The notes beneath the pieces were generated by a model, which saw nothing but the letters and a program-made list of their open reading frames with translations, had not been told where the DNA came from and did not search any database. A stretch of 64,000 nt of DNA from Gordonia zhaorongruii. Its GTDB lineage: Bacteria > Actinomycetota > Actinomycetes > Mycobacteriales > Mycobacteriaceae. The number at the start of each line of letters is the position of its first letter. The stretch's first letter is position 1. The stretch lies in NCBI RefSeq assembly GCF_007559005.1, contig NZ_CP041763.1, positions 962,463-1,026,462 on the forward strand. The letters are read 5' to 3'. The position numbers were made by a program, and so were the translations under genes. Positions 16,826-25,193 of the stretch are shown here, one piece after another.

Positions 16826-18568
16826 ATGGAACGCGAGTTCAACCCGGACCGACCAGCTGATTTCTCGCCCGCGTACCGGGACGAGGCGTGGCGCCGACTG
16901 GGTAGCGAGCAGTTCGACATCGTCGTGATCGGCGGCGGTGTGGTGGGAGTCGGCGCTGCGCTCGACGCTGCGACTCGCGGCCTTCGCGTCGCGCTCGTCG
17001 AAGCCCGCGACATCGCATCGGGTACGTCGAGCCGCTCGTCGAAGATGTTCCACGGAGGCCTCCGGTATCTGGAGCAGCTGGAGTTCGGCCTGGTTCGCGA
17101 GGCGCTGCGCGAACGCGAGCTCTCGCTCCGGATCCTCGCACCGCACCTGGTGAAACCGCTGCCGTTCCTGTATCCGTTGACGCGCCGCATCTGGGAGCGC
17201 CCGTACGTCGCCGCCGGCCTGTTCCTCTACGACCGGATGGGCGGCGCCAAATCGGTTCCGGGTCAGCAGCACGTGTCCCGGTCGGGTGCGCTGCGCGTGG
17301 CACCGGGACTCAAGCGCAAGTCGCTCATCGGCGGAATCCGGTACTACGACACCGTCGTCGACGATGCCCGACACAGTCTGACACTCGCGCGCACGGCCTC
17401 GAATTACGGTGCCGTCGTCCGTACCTCCACACAGGCCGTCGGGTTCCTCACCGAAGCCGACCGGGTCATGGGCGTCAAGCTCAGGGACAGTGAGACCGGC
17501 GAGACGACGCAGGTCCGCGCCCATTGCGTCATCAACGCAGCAGGCGTCTGGACCGATGAGGTGCAGGCGCTGTCACGCCAACGGGGGCGTTTCAAGGTCC
17601 GTGCTTCCAAAGGCGTGCACATCGTGGTGCCGCGCGATCGGATCGTCAGCGAGACGGCGGTCATCCTGCGCACCGACAAGTCGGTCCTGTTCGTCATCCC
17701 GTGGGAGACGCACTGGATCATCGGCACCACCGACACCGACTGGAATCTCGACCTGGCGCATCCGGCAGCCACCCGCAAGGACATCGATTTCATTCTCGAC
17801 CGGGTCAACAACGAGCTGGTGACCACGCTGACCCACGACGACATCGAAGGCGTCTACGCCGGGCTGCGCCCACTGCTCGCCGGTGAGGACGACGAGACGT
17901 CGAAGCTCTCCCGCGAGCACGCCGTCGCCGCGGTCGCACCGGGGCTGGTGGCGATCGCCGGCGGCAAGTACACGACGTACCGGGTGATGGGCGCGGACGC
18001 CGTCGACGCCTGCATCGACTACCTGCCGTCGCGGGTGGCATCGTCGATCACCGAACGAGTCCCGCTTATGGGCGCCGACGGCTACTTCGCGCTGGTGAAC
18101 CAGTGCGAGCATCTCGGGCAACGGTTCGACCTGCATCCGTACCGGGTGCGCAGACTCCTCAACCGGTACGGTTCGATGATCGACGACGTCCTCTACGACG
18201 CCGACGCCGATCCGACCCTGCTGCGGCCGTTGGCTGCGGCACCGCAGTATCTGCGGGCCGAGATCGTGTACGCGGTGCGAGCCGAGGGCGCACTCCATCT
18301 CGAGGACGTCCTGGCGCGTCGGACCCGTATCGCCATCGAGTACAGCCACCGCGGCGTCGACTGCGCACGCGAAGTGGCCGAGTTGATGGCACCGATCGTC
18401 GGCTGGGACGCGAAGGAAGTCTCGTGGGAGATCGAGAACTACTGCGCGCGTGTGGAAGCCGAGGTGTCGTCCCAGCGTCAGCCCGACGACGATTCGGCCG
18501 ATGCGCTGCGCGCCGCGGCTCCCGAGGCGCGCCACGAGATCCTGGAGCCGGTCCCGGTACCCGACTGA
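16826..18568 (+). CDS. glpD: FAD-dependent glycerol-3-phosphate dehydrogenase
   Basis: Oxidises glycerol-3-phosphate to dihydroxyacetone phosphate and passes electrons to quinone at the membrane. It has 580 residues from ATG at 16826, close to the family size. FAD-binding [20 protein letters not shown] (about 33-52) is followed by the signature [18 protein letters not shown]. The substrate-side region includes [16 protein letters not shown] and [20 protein letters not shown], with the late [11 protein letters not shown]. The C-terminal helical DAO_C region runs from about 440. It is divergent from glpK and convergent with lhr (12-base gap). Confidence 0.95.
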   Translation: MEREFNPDRPADFSPAYRDEAWRRLGSEQFDIVVIGGGVVGVGAALDAATRGLRVALVEARDIASGTSSRSSKMFHGGLRYLEQLEFGLVREALRERELSLRILAPHLVKPLPFLYPLTRRIWERPYVAAGLFLYDRMGGAKSVPGQQHVSRSGALRVAPGLKRKSLIGGIRYYDTVVDDARHSLTLARTASNYGAVVRTSTQAVGFLTEADRVMGVKLRDSETGETTQVRAHCVINAAGVWTDEVQALSRQRGRFKVRASKGVHIVVPRDRIVSETAVILRTDKSVLFVIPWETHWIIGTTDTDWNLDLAHPAATRKDIDFILDRVNNELVTTLTHDDIEGVYAGLRPLLAGEDDETSKLSREHAVAAVAPGLVAIAGGKYTTYRVMGADAVDACIDYLPSRVASSITERVPLMGADGYFALVNQCEHLGQRFDLHPYRVRRLLNRYGSMIDDVLYDADADPTLLRPLAAAPQYLRAEIVYAVRAEGALHLEDVLARRTRIAIEYSHRGVDCAREVAELMAPIVGWDAKEVSWEIENYCARVEAEVSSQRQPDDDSADALRAAAPEARHEILEPVPVPD

Positions 18569-18580
18569 GCGCCTTCGGAG

Positions 18581-21500
18581 TCAGCGCATCCGGGGGTCGT
18601 AATTCATCCGCAGGCCGCGCGGTGTCGAGGCGAATCCCGCTGCCGCGAGTTCGGTTCCGAACGTCGTGGACATGACCGGGTCGCCGTCCACCTGATCGAT
18701 GTGAATGCGCGGAACGCGGCCGTCCCGGACGGCGTCCGCGACGGCGACGGCCGCGGCGGTCAATGCGTCCGGTTGATCCGTGAAGGTCAGCACCGTCTTG
18801 CCGCCGCGCTCGACGAACACGGTCATGGCACCGTCGACGAGTACGACGACGGCACCCGGTTTGCGTCCGGGGCGGTGCCCGCTCGTACGGACCGAGTCGC
18901 CTTCGCGCACGGGCCATTCCAGGGCGGCGCCGTACGGGTTCGCGGGATCGGTCGCCGCCACGAGAACGGCTTCGCCGCGTCGCTCCCGAGCCACGTCGAG
19001 GTGATCGCGGAGGACGTCGACGGTGTGTCCGGCGGCGAACTGCGCGCCGCCCAGTCCGTCGACGTAGTATCCCCGCCTCACCTGTCCGCCGTCCTCGAAC
19101 ACGGTGAGCGCCTTGTAGATCCGCGAGAAGCCGCCGTCCACCTCCGAGAGGGTGACCGATCCCTTGGTCACCACGCCGTAGCGATCGAGCAGGATCTCGC
19201 AGGTGGCCGCGGCCTCGGCGGTCGCGTCGATCACCGGTCGATGCAGGACCGACCAGCGCCCGCCCAGCATCGGACTCGTATGGGCGGTCGGATCCATGCC
19301 CGCCAGGTACCGGGACGACAGCCGCGCCGTTCGCAGCCGGGGCGCTCGGCCCCGCACACGGTGCGACGGAGCGGAGGAGGCACGTGTCCGCGGGGTGAGT
19401 GCTGCGCGGACCACCGAGAACGAGTCGTTGGTGATCCGACCCGACCAGACCAGATCCCACAGGGCCGCCTGCAGCGATGCCTCGTCCGGTGCCGGGGCCC
19501 CTTCGTGGGTGAGATCGTCGCGCAGTCGGGTGGAGCGGAGGGCGCCGCCGCCCGCGAGCGCGGTGAGCACGCCGTCGTGGAGCGGGGTGATCTCCAGGTC
19601 GGCGACCGGGCGCAACGTGAGTGGGGCGGCATCGGCGAGGTGCAACGCCACCCAGCCGTCCGAGCCGCCGATCGCGCCGTGCCCCGACCAGGTGACCTCG
19701 CCGGAGGCGAGTAGTTCGTCGAGCATCGCGGGCGCGTAGTCCTCGACTCGTGCGGGCAGCACGAGCGTCTCCCACGCGGAGGCGGGGATCGGGTGTCCGG
19801 CCAGCTGCTCGATGACCTCCGCGACGCCCGATGCGCCGCGTAGGCGCGAGGTTGCGGTGGCGTGCTGCCAGTCGAGCAGGAAGCGGGAGTAAGCGGCGGG
19901 CGATACCGGCTCCACCTCCGCGCGTCCGGCCGCGAGCGACCCTCGACGCAGCTGACCGAGAACATCGGCATGACACCACTGCGAGCCGGGATCGTCATCG
20001 CCGAGCGGCACGAACTCACCCTCGATCACGAGGCGGCGCGATGCGAGAGTCTCCAGCGCGCCGGAGACGACTGCCGGCGCCATTCCCAGGGACGCAGCCG
20101 CTTCGGTCGTGGTGAACGGTCCGTGGGTGCGGGCGAAGCGGTGCACGAGATCGCCGATCGGGTCGGGGACCGCGGCGAGGAAGTCGGCCGGGACACCGAG
20201 CGGGGGCGGGACGCCGAGCCCGTCGCGCAGGCGCGCGGCGTCTTCGATCGGAGCGAACAGTTCACGCTCCCGGTGCCTGACCACGATGACCTGATTGGCC
20301 GCCACCAGGTGCGCGAGTGCCTCGGGTACGTCGAGATCGTCGCGTGCGCGCTCGGCCACCTCGTCGGACGTGAGCGGTCCCAGCCAGCGGAGCAGGTCGT
20401 CGACATCCTCCCGGTCGCGCGCCCGCCGTTCCGGGGCGAGTCGTTGCAGCCGGCTCACGACGTCGGCGATGACCGTGGGATCGAGCAGCTCCCGCAGATC
20501 CACTCGGCCGAGGAGTTGCGCGAGGAGCGCGGTGTCGAGGGAGAGTGCGGTCGCCCGTCGTTCGGCGAGGGGTGCGTCGTCGTCGTAGATGAAGGCGCCG
20601 ACGTATCCGAGCAGCATGGCGGCCGCGAACGGCGACGGCGAGGGTGTCTCGACCTCGGTGATCCGCACCTTGCGACTGCGGATGCGCGTGAGCAGATCGA
20701 TGAGCGAGGGAAGATCGTAGACGTCCGCGAGGCACTCACGGACGGTCTCCAGAATGATCGGGAAGTCGGGGAACTTCGAGGCCACCGCAAGCAGCTGCGC
20801 GCTCCGCTGGCGTTGCTGCCACAGCGGTGCACGGCGGCCCGGGTCGCGCCGTGGGAGCAGCAGTGCACGGGCGGCGCACTCGCGGAAGCGGGACGCGAAC
20901 ATCGACGAGTCCGCGAGCGATTGCGTCACCTCGTCCTCCACCCGATCGGGGTCGATGAGGAACACCTCGGCGCCCGGCGGCCGGTCGTCGGTGTCCGGAA
21001 GCCGGACGATGATGCCGTCGTCGGTTGCCGTCGTCGCACCGTCCAATCCGAGACGGGAGGCGAGTTGTGCGGCGATCGCCGCGGCCCACGGTGCGTGCAC
21101 TCGCAGGCCGTACGGCGAATGCAGCACCAGCCGCCAATCACCGAGTTCGTCGCGGAAGCGTTCGGCGACCAACGTCCGGTCGGTGGGCAGGACACCGGTC
21201 GCCGCTCGCTGCTCGGCCAGCAACGATCCGAGGTTGTTCCGGGCCTGGGCGCTGAGTCCGAGGCGGTCGGCCTGCTTCGTCAACTTCTCGTCGTCGGAGA
21301 CGCTTCCCACGAACTTGCCGATCGCCGCGCCCAGTTCCGCCGGCCGGCCTTGGGCGTCGCCGATCCAGAACGGCAGGCGCCCGGGCTGGCCGAAAGCAGG
21401 GGAGACGAGCACTCGGTCGTGGGTGATCTCCTCGATCCGCCAGCTCGAGGCGCCGAGGGCGAACACATCACCGACGCGCGACTCGTAGACCATCTCCTCG

Positions 21501-23266
21501 TCGAGTTCGCCGACGCGTCGCAACTGGCCGCCATCGTTCTGCCCGGCGAGGAACACCCCGAACAGGCCACGGTCGGGGATGGTGCCACCGGACGTCGCGG
21601 CGAGTCGCAGGGTGCCGCGTCGGGCCGTGAGCGTGCCGGTGCTGCGGTCGTAGTCGACCCGCGGCCGCAGCTCGGCGAACTCGTCGGACGGGTAGCGCCC
21701 GGAGATCAGATCGAGGACGCCGTCGTACACATCGCGCGGAAGGTTCCGGTAGGGCATCGCGCGGCGCACCGTCGTGAACCACTCGTCAACGTTCACCTCG
21801 TGCGCGGCGGTCGCGGCGATCGTCTGCTGCGCCAGGATGTCGAGCGGATTCGCGGGCACGGTGAGGGATTCGATCTCGCCGCGACCCATTCGATCGACGG
21901 TCACGGTGCAGTGGATCAGGTCGGTGCGGTGCTTCGGGTACAGGATGCCCCGGCTGATCTCCCCGACGCGGTGGCCGGCCCGCCCGATCCGCTGCAGGCC
22001 CGCGGCGACCGATGGCGGTGTCTCCACCTGGGCCACGAGGTCGACGGCGCCCATGTCGATGCCGAGTTCGAGGGAGCTGGTCGCGACCACGCACCGCAGC
22101 CTGCCGGATTTGAGATCGTCTTCGATGGCGGCGCGCTGGTCTTTGCTGACCGATCCGTGATGGGCACGGGCCAGCACGGGATCGGCTCCACCGCTGGTGC
22201 CCGATCCCGACACCAGCGAGGGCATGCCGCCCGGCACCTGGGCATTGGACGCAGCGTCGTCGGCGGGTGCGCCGGCGTGCGCGGCCGCGATCTCGTTCAA
22301 TCGCGCGGTCAGCCGTTCGGCGAGCCTGCGCGAGTTGGCGAACACGATCGTCGACCGGTTCTGCTCGATCTCGTCGACGATCGACTCCTCGATGAACGGC
22401 CAGAGCGAGCCCGCGGTCGGGGAGAAGGCGTCGTCGAGGTCGGCCTTGTCGGCGGTCGTCGGAGGCGGCGGGATGTTGGCCATGTCGGCGACCGGAACCT
22501 CGACGCGGAGATCGAAGGTCTTCGCGGCGGGGGGATTCACGATAGTGCACGACGACGTGCCGGAGAGGAACTCGGCGACCCGTTCCGCAGGCCTGACGGT
22601 GGCCGACAGTCCGATGCGTTGGGCCCGGACGTCGAGCAGATCGTCCAACCGCTCGAGGGAGAGAGCCAGATGCGTGCCGCGTTTGGTCGGGGCCACCGCG
22701 TGCACCTCGTCCACGATCACCGTGTGCACGCTGGTGAGCGTCTCGCGCACCGCCGAGGTGAGCATCAGGTAGAGCGACTCGGGCGTGGTGATCAGGATGT
22801 CCGGTGGACTGCGTTGCAGCGCACGACGATCGGCGGCAGGCGTATCGCCTGAGCGCACGCCGACCGTGACCGACGGCGGCGCGACGCCGAGTTCCGCGGC
22901 AGCGTGCGCGATACCGGTCAACGGCGCCGAGAGATTCCGTTCGACGTCCACGCCGAGGGCTTTCAGCGGGGAGATGTACAGGACCTTGACTCCGGTCCGG
23001 TGTTCGGCCGCCGATCCGTCTGCAGGCGATCGGGTCAGCGAGTCGATGGCCCACAGGAATGCGGCGAGGGTCTTCCCCGACCCGGTCGGGGCGATGACGA
23101 GGGTGTCGTCGCCGTCGGCGATGGACTCCCACGCTCGGACCTGCGCGGGGGTGGGCCGCTCGAACGCACCCGAGAACCAGCGCCGGGTGGCCGGTTGCAT
23201 CCGTTCGAGAACGGGCACCGCCCGCGCTGTGCGTCCATGTGATCCCACGCCTCCATTCAATCTCAT
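18581..23266 (-). CDS. lhr: Large Lhr-type ATP-dependent helicase
   Basis: A superfamily 2 helicase of about 1561 residues that translocates 3'-5' on DNA and unwinds DNA or RNA-DNA hybrids; its physiological role is thought to be in repair. The start is uncertain: ATG at 23266 is used, with alternatives at 23200 and an upstream 23308 that would enter the riboswitch on the other strand. N-terminal motifs are Walker A APTGSGKT (Lys65), ISPLKALGVDVERNL, and the DEVH box VIVDEVHAVAPTKRG. Domain 2 motifs are VFANSRRLAERL, ATSSLELGIDMGAVDLV and QRIGRAGHRVG. The long C-terminal part (from about 880) is the Lhr-specific region. Its length matches M. tuberculosis Lhr. It is divergent from the B12-regulated cobalt genes. 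Confidence 0.93.
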   Translation of the reverse strand: MRLNGGVGSHGRTARAVPVLERMQPATRRWFSGAFERPTPAQVRAWESIADGDDTLVIAPTGSGKTLAAFLWAIDSLTRSPADGSAAEHRTGVKVLYISPLKALGVDVERNLSAPLTGIAHAAAELGVAPPSVTVGVRSGDTPAADRRALQRSPPDILITTPESLYLMLTSAVRETLTSVHTVIVDEVHAVAPTKRGTHLALSLERLDDLLDVRAQRIGLSATVRPAERVAEFLSGTSSCTIVNPPAAKTFDLRVEVPVADMANIPPPPTTADKADLDDAFSPTAGSLWPFIEESIVDEIEQNRSTIVFANSRRLAERLTARLNEIAAAHAGAPADDAASNAQVPGGMPSLVSGSGTSGGADPVLARAHHGSVSKDQRAAIEDDLKSGRLRCVVATSSLELGIDMGAVDLVAQVETPPSVAAGLQRIGRAGHRVGEISRGILYPKHRTDLIHCTVTVDRMGRGEIESLTVPANPLDILAQQTIAATAAHEVNVDEWFTTVRRAMPYRNLPRDVYDGVLDLISGRYPSDEFAELRPRVDYDRSTGTLTARRGTLRLAATSGGTIPDRGLFGVFLAGQNDGGQLRRVGELDEEMVYESRVGDVFALGASSWRIEEITHDRVLVSPAFGQPGRLPFWIGDAQGRPAELGAAIGKFVGSVSDDEKLTKQADRLGLSAQARNNLGSLLAEQRAATGVLPTDRTLVAERFRDELGDWRLVLHSPYGLRVHAPWAAAIAAQLASRLGLDGATTATDDGIIVRLPDTDDRPPGAEVFLIDPDRVEDEVTQSLADSSMFASRFRECAARALLLPRRDPGRRAPLWQQRQRSAQLLAVASKFPDFPIILETVRECLADVYDLPSLIDLLTRIRSRKVRITEVETPSPSPFAAAMLLGYVGAFIYDDDAPLAERRATALSLDTALLAQLLGRVDLRELLDPTVIADVVSRLQRLAPERRARDREDVDDLLRWLGPLTSDEVAERARDDLDVPEALAHLVAANQVIVVRHRERELFAPIEDAARLRDGLGVPPPLGVPADFLAAVPDPIGDLVHRFARTHGPFTTTEAAASLGMAPAVVSGALETLASRRLVIEGEFVPLGDDDPGSQWCHADVLGQLRRGSLAAGRAEVEPVSPAAYSRFLLDWQHATATSRLRGASGVAEVIEQLAGHPIPASAWETLVLPARVEDYAPAMLDELLASGEVTWSGHGAIGGSDGWVALHLADAAPLTLRPVADLEITPLHDGVLTALAGGGALRSTRLRDDLTHEGAPAPDEASLQAALWDLVWSGRITNDSFSVVRAALTPRTRASSAPSHRVRGRAPRLRTARLSSRYLAGMDPTAHTSPMLGGRWSVLHRPVIDATAEAAATCEILLDRYGVVTKGSVTLSEVDGGFSRIYKALTVFEDGGQVRRGYYVDGLGGAQFAAGHTVDVLRDHLDVARERRGEAVLVAATDPANPYGAALEWPVREGDSVRTSGHRPGRKPGAVVVLVDGAMTVFVERGGKTVLTFTDQPDALTAAAVAVADAVRDGRVPRIHIDQVDGDPVMSTTFGTELAAAGFASTPRGLRMNYDPRMR

Positions 23267-23299
23267 GGCACCGACAACTCTCGTGCCCGCCTGAGGAGT

Positions 23300-23410
23300 A
23301 CGGTGCATTCATCCCGGTGCGGGGAATCCGGTGGGAATCCGGAGCGGTCGCGCCACTGTGAGCGACGCCGTCGAGCGTCGCGAGCCAGATCACCGGCCGG
23401 GTGTGCACAT
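23300..23410 (+). promoter_or_regulatory. Cobalamin (B12) riboswitch
   Basis: Conserved cobalamin-element segments appear in order. They are GGGGAATCCGGTGGGAATCC (23321-23340), the B12 box GCCACTGTGA (23353-23362), a paired arm GCGACGCC/GAGCGTCGC, and then GAGCCAGATCACCGGCC (23382-23398). The ends can close as a P1 stem: GTGCA (23303-23307) with TGCAC (23404-23408). A small hairpin CCGGA/TCCGG (23418-23435) follows, just before a GGAAGG ribosome site and the cbtB ATG at 23454. Cobalamin binding would be expected to lower expression of the cobalt import genes. Exact limits are approximate. Confidence 0.9.
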
Positions 23411-23453
23411 CCACGACCCGGACGCATCGATCCGGACGGAAGGCTCGATACTC

Positions 23454-23684
23454 ATGACCGTCTCCTCGATCTCCGCCCCCGAACGGCGGATCGGCACGCT
23501 CGCAGTGCCCGATATCTCCGCGGTGAACACCGCACTCTGGCTCACCGCGACGGTGCTGGTGGCCGCCCTCGCCTACTACTTCCTGGGATACGACCAGGGT
23601 GCGGTCTCGGTCTTCGGCGACGACACTCACGTGCACGAGTTCGTGCACGATGCGCGTCACTTCCTCGGCTTTCCCTGTCACTGA
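23454..23684 (+). CDS. cbtB: CbtB, small subunit of cobalt transporter
   Basis: A 76-residue membrane protein. One membrane segment (about 22-45, NTALWLTATVLVAALAYYFL) is followed by a His-rich C-terminus (THVHEFVHDARHFLGFPCH), which matches the metal-binding tail of CbtB. ATG at 23454 is preceded by GGAAGG. It is the first gene behind the cobalamin riboswitch and is followed by cbtA after 59 bases. CbtAB is a predicted cobalt importer found with B12 riboswitches; transport has been inferred mainly from genomics. Confidence 0.9.
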   Translation: MTVSSISAPERRIGTLAVPDISAVNTALWLTATVLVAALAYYFLGYDQGAVSVFGDDTHVHEFVHDARHFLGFPCH

Positions 23685-23743
23685 TCGCGCACGCAGCACG
23701 ATCACGACGCAGAGACGACCCCGAGCAGAGGAAACAAGAGAAC

Positions 23744-24553
23744 ATGGAACGCAGATTCATCGGCGCGGGAGTCCTCGCCGGTCTGGTAGCAGGCATCATC
23801 AGCTTCGTCTTCGCGCGGATCTTCATCGAACCGCAGGTGGCCGCGGCGATCGACTACGAGGACGAACGATCGCATGCCGAGGCGGCGCTCACCGGAGGTG
23901 GACACGACCACGAGCACGAGCTGTTCACCCGGTCGATTCAGGAGAACATCGGAGCCGGTGTCGGCACGGTGGTGTTCGCAGTCGCGATCGGCGCGTTGTT
24001 CGCCGTCGCATTCACCGTCCTGTGGGCGTACGTCGGACGCCGGTGGCCCGCAGCTGATCCGCGCACGATCGCGGCAGCGCTCGGCGGTACCGGTTTCGTC
24101 GCGGTGATCGGCGTGCCGTACTTCGTGTACCCGCCTAACCCGCCTGCCGTCGGCGATGCGGACACCATCGGCAGCCGGTCGAGCTCCTATCTGACGCTCA
24201 CGGTGGTATCGCTGATTCTGGCGATCGCCGCAGTCGTGGTGGTGATGCTGCTGTGGTCGCGCCTGGGTGGCTTGCTCGCCGGCATCGTGGGGACCGTCGG
24301 CTACCTCGTGGGCGCGACCGTCACGGCGGCGCTCCTCCCGGAGTTTCGCGAGGTCCCGGGGCCGGTGATGGATGGGGACACCATCGTGGGCGCAGGTTTC
24401 CCGGGCCAGGTGGTGGCGGACTTCCGCGTATACGCGATCGCCAATCAGGTGCTCATGTGGACCGTGCTGACCGTCGTGTTCGGACTGGTCCTCGGCGCCC
24501 TCATGCGCCGGAGTGCGGCAAGCGATCGGCGCCGCGAATCCGTCGCCGCCTGA
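23744..24553 (+). CDS. cbtA: CbtA, cobalt transporter subunit
   Basis: A 269-residue protein with about six membrane segments and the start MERRFIGAGVLAGLVAGIIS. An early loop holds a His cluster (GGHDHEHELFTRSIQEN, about 50-66), which with CbtB could supply metal-binding sites. The motifs VPYFVYPPNPPAVGDADTIG and LPEFREVPGPVMDGD are typical of CbtA. ATG at 23744 is used; an in-frame extension upstream overlaps cbtB and is rejected. It lies 3 bases before the histidine-phosphatase-like gene, so all three genes are probably one B12-controlled transcript. Confidence 0.92.
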   Translation: MERRFIGAGVLAGLVAGIISFVFARIFIEPQVAAAIDYEDERSHAEAALTGGGHDHEHELFTRSIQENIGAGVGTVVFAVAIGALFAVAFTVLWAYVGRRWPAADPRTIAAALGGTGFVAVIGVPYFVYPPNPPAVGDADTIGSRSSSYLTLTVVSLILAIAAVVVVMLLWSRLGGLLAGIVGTVGYLVGATVTAALLPEFREVPGPVMDGDTIVGAGFPGQVVADFRVYAIANQVLMWTVLTVVFGLVLGALMRRSAASDRRRESVAA

Positions 24554-24556
24554 GCG

Positions 24557-25054
24557 GTGGTGCACACGATCGTCGTCGCCGGCCGGACTGCGCCCAATCG
24601 AGCAGTCCGGTTCGGCGGCGAGAACGACGATCTCGACGCGCGGGGCAGACGCGACGCCGGAGCGCTGAGATCGGGGCTCCCCGCGGAGGCATGCGTGGTG
24701 GCCGGTCCGGAGGCATCGGTCCGGCAGACCGCTGGACTGCTGGGCCGACCGTTCGACGTCGACCCGGCATTGCTCTCCCTCGACGTCGGCCGGTGGTTCG
24801 GACGGGGGCCGGAGTCGGTGGATCAGGACGAACTGGCCGCGTGGTTCGGCCACCCCGAAGGCGCGCCGCACGGGGGCGAGGCCGTCGCCGACTTCGTGGC
24901 GCGCGTCCGGGCAGCGCTCGCGGCGCATGACGACGGGTGCATCCTCGTCGTGGCTTCACCGGTGGCTCAGGCGATGCTGTGCGCGTCGGCCGAGGAGTTC
25001 TTCGGTGTCAGGGTGCACCCGGGTTCGATGGTCCGGGTGCCGGAACCTTCGTAG
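24557..25054 (+). CDS. Histidine-phosphatase-fold protein lacking catalytic histidines
   Basis: A 165-residue protein starting with GTG at 24557, three bases after cbtA. The order of segments follows the histidine phosphatase superfamily. Where RHG is expected there is AGRTAPNRAV. The second Arg site survives in ASVRQTAGLL. A GGEAVADFVARVRAAL helix is present. The second catalytic His (normally VSHGG) is replaced by VVASPVAQAM. So the fold is kept but both active-site histidines are missing, which predicts no phosphatase activity. Its place in the riboswitch-led operon suggests a role in cobalt or B12 handling. CobC-type phosphatases of this fold act in B12 synthesis, but this one cannot be assigned that reaction. 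Confidence 0.7.
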   Translation: MVHTIVVAGRTAPNRAVRFGGENDDLDARGRRDAGALRSGLPAEACVVAGPEASVRQTAGLLGRPFDVDPALLSLDVGRWFGRGPESVDQDELAAWFGHPEGAPHGGEAVADFVARVRAALAAHDDGCILVVASPVAQAMLCASAEEFFGVRVHPGSMVRVPEPS

Positions 25055-25111
25055 CACTGGCTCGACATCGCGACGAAGCGGACCGACGCGACTCCCTGGT
25101 GAGCGGTTCAC

Positions 25112-25126
25112 GCACCCGCGGGGTGC
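25112..25126. terminator. Hairpin after the cbt operon
   Basis: The six-base arms GCACCC (25112-25117) and GGGTGC (25121-25126) with a three-base loop lie about 58 bases past the last stop of the operon and upstream of the next promoter. It is a plausible intrinsic terminator without a T-run. Confidence 0.4.
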
Positions 25127-25163
25127 CATGCCACGAGGTGTGGGGTTACAGTCGTGAGCAAAG

Positions 25164-25177
25164 TAGAACACGTTGCA
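25164..25177. promoter_or_regulatory. KstR-type box upstream of acyl-CoA dehydrogenase
   Basis: TAGAACACGTTGCA fits every fixed position of the KstR consensus TNNAACNNGTTNNA. It ends 16 bases before the ATG, overlapping the probable promoter, where a TetR-type repressor would block transcription. KstR controls cholesterol and sterol catabolism in mycobacteria and relatives. Occupancy here is inferred from the motif. Confidence 0.6.
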
Positions 25178-25193
25178 ATTTCTTGGAGGTTCC

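Noticed and set aside
16774..17190. N-terminal extension of glycerol kinase
   Set aside because: The open frame runs far into the divergent glpD gene; the kinase fold starts right after GTG 16773.
19862..22852. Very long open frame on the plus strand across lhr
   Set aside because: It is antisense to the well-supported helicase, has no recognisable domain and shows the Arg/Gly/Asp-rich composition expected when high-GC coding DNA is read from the other strand.
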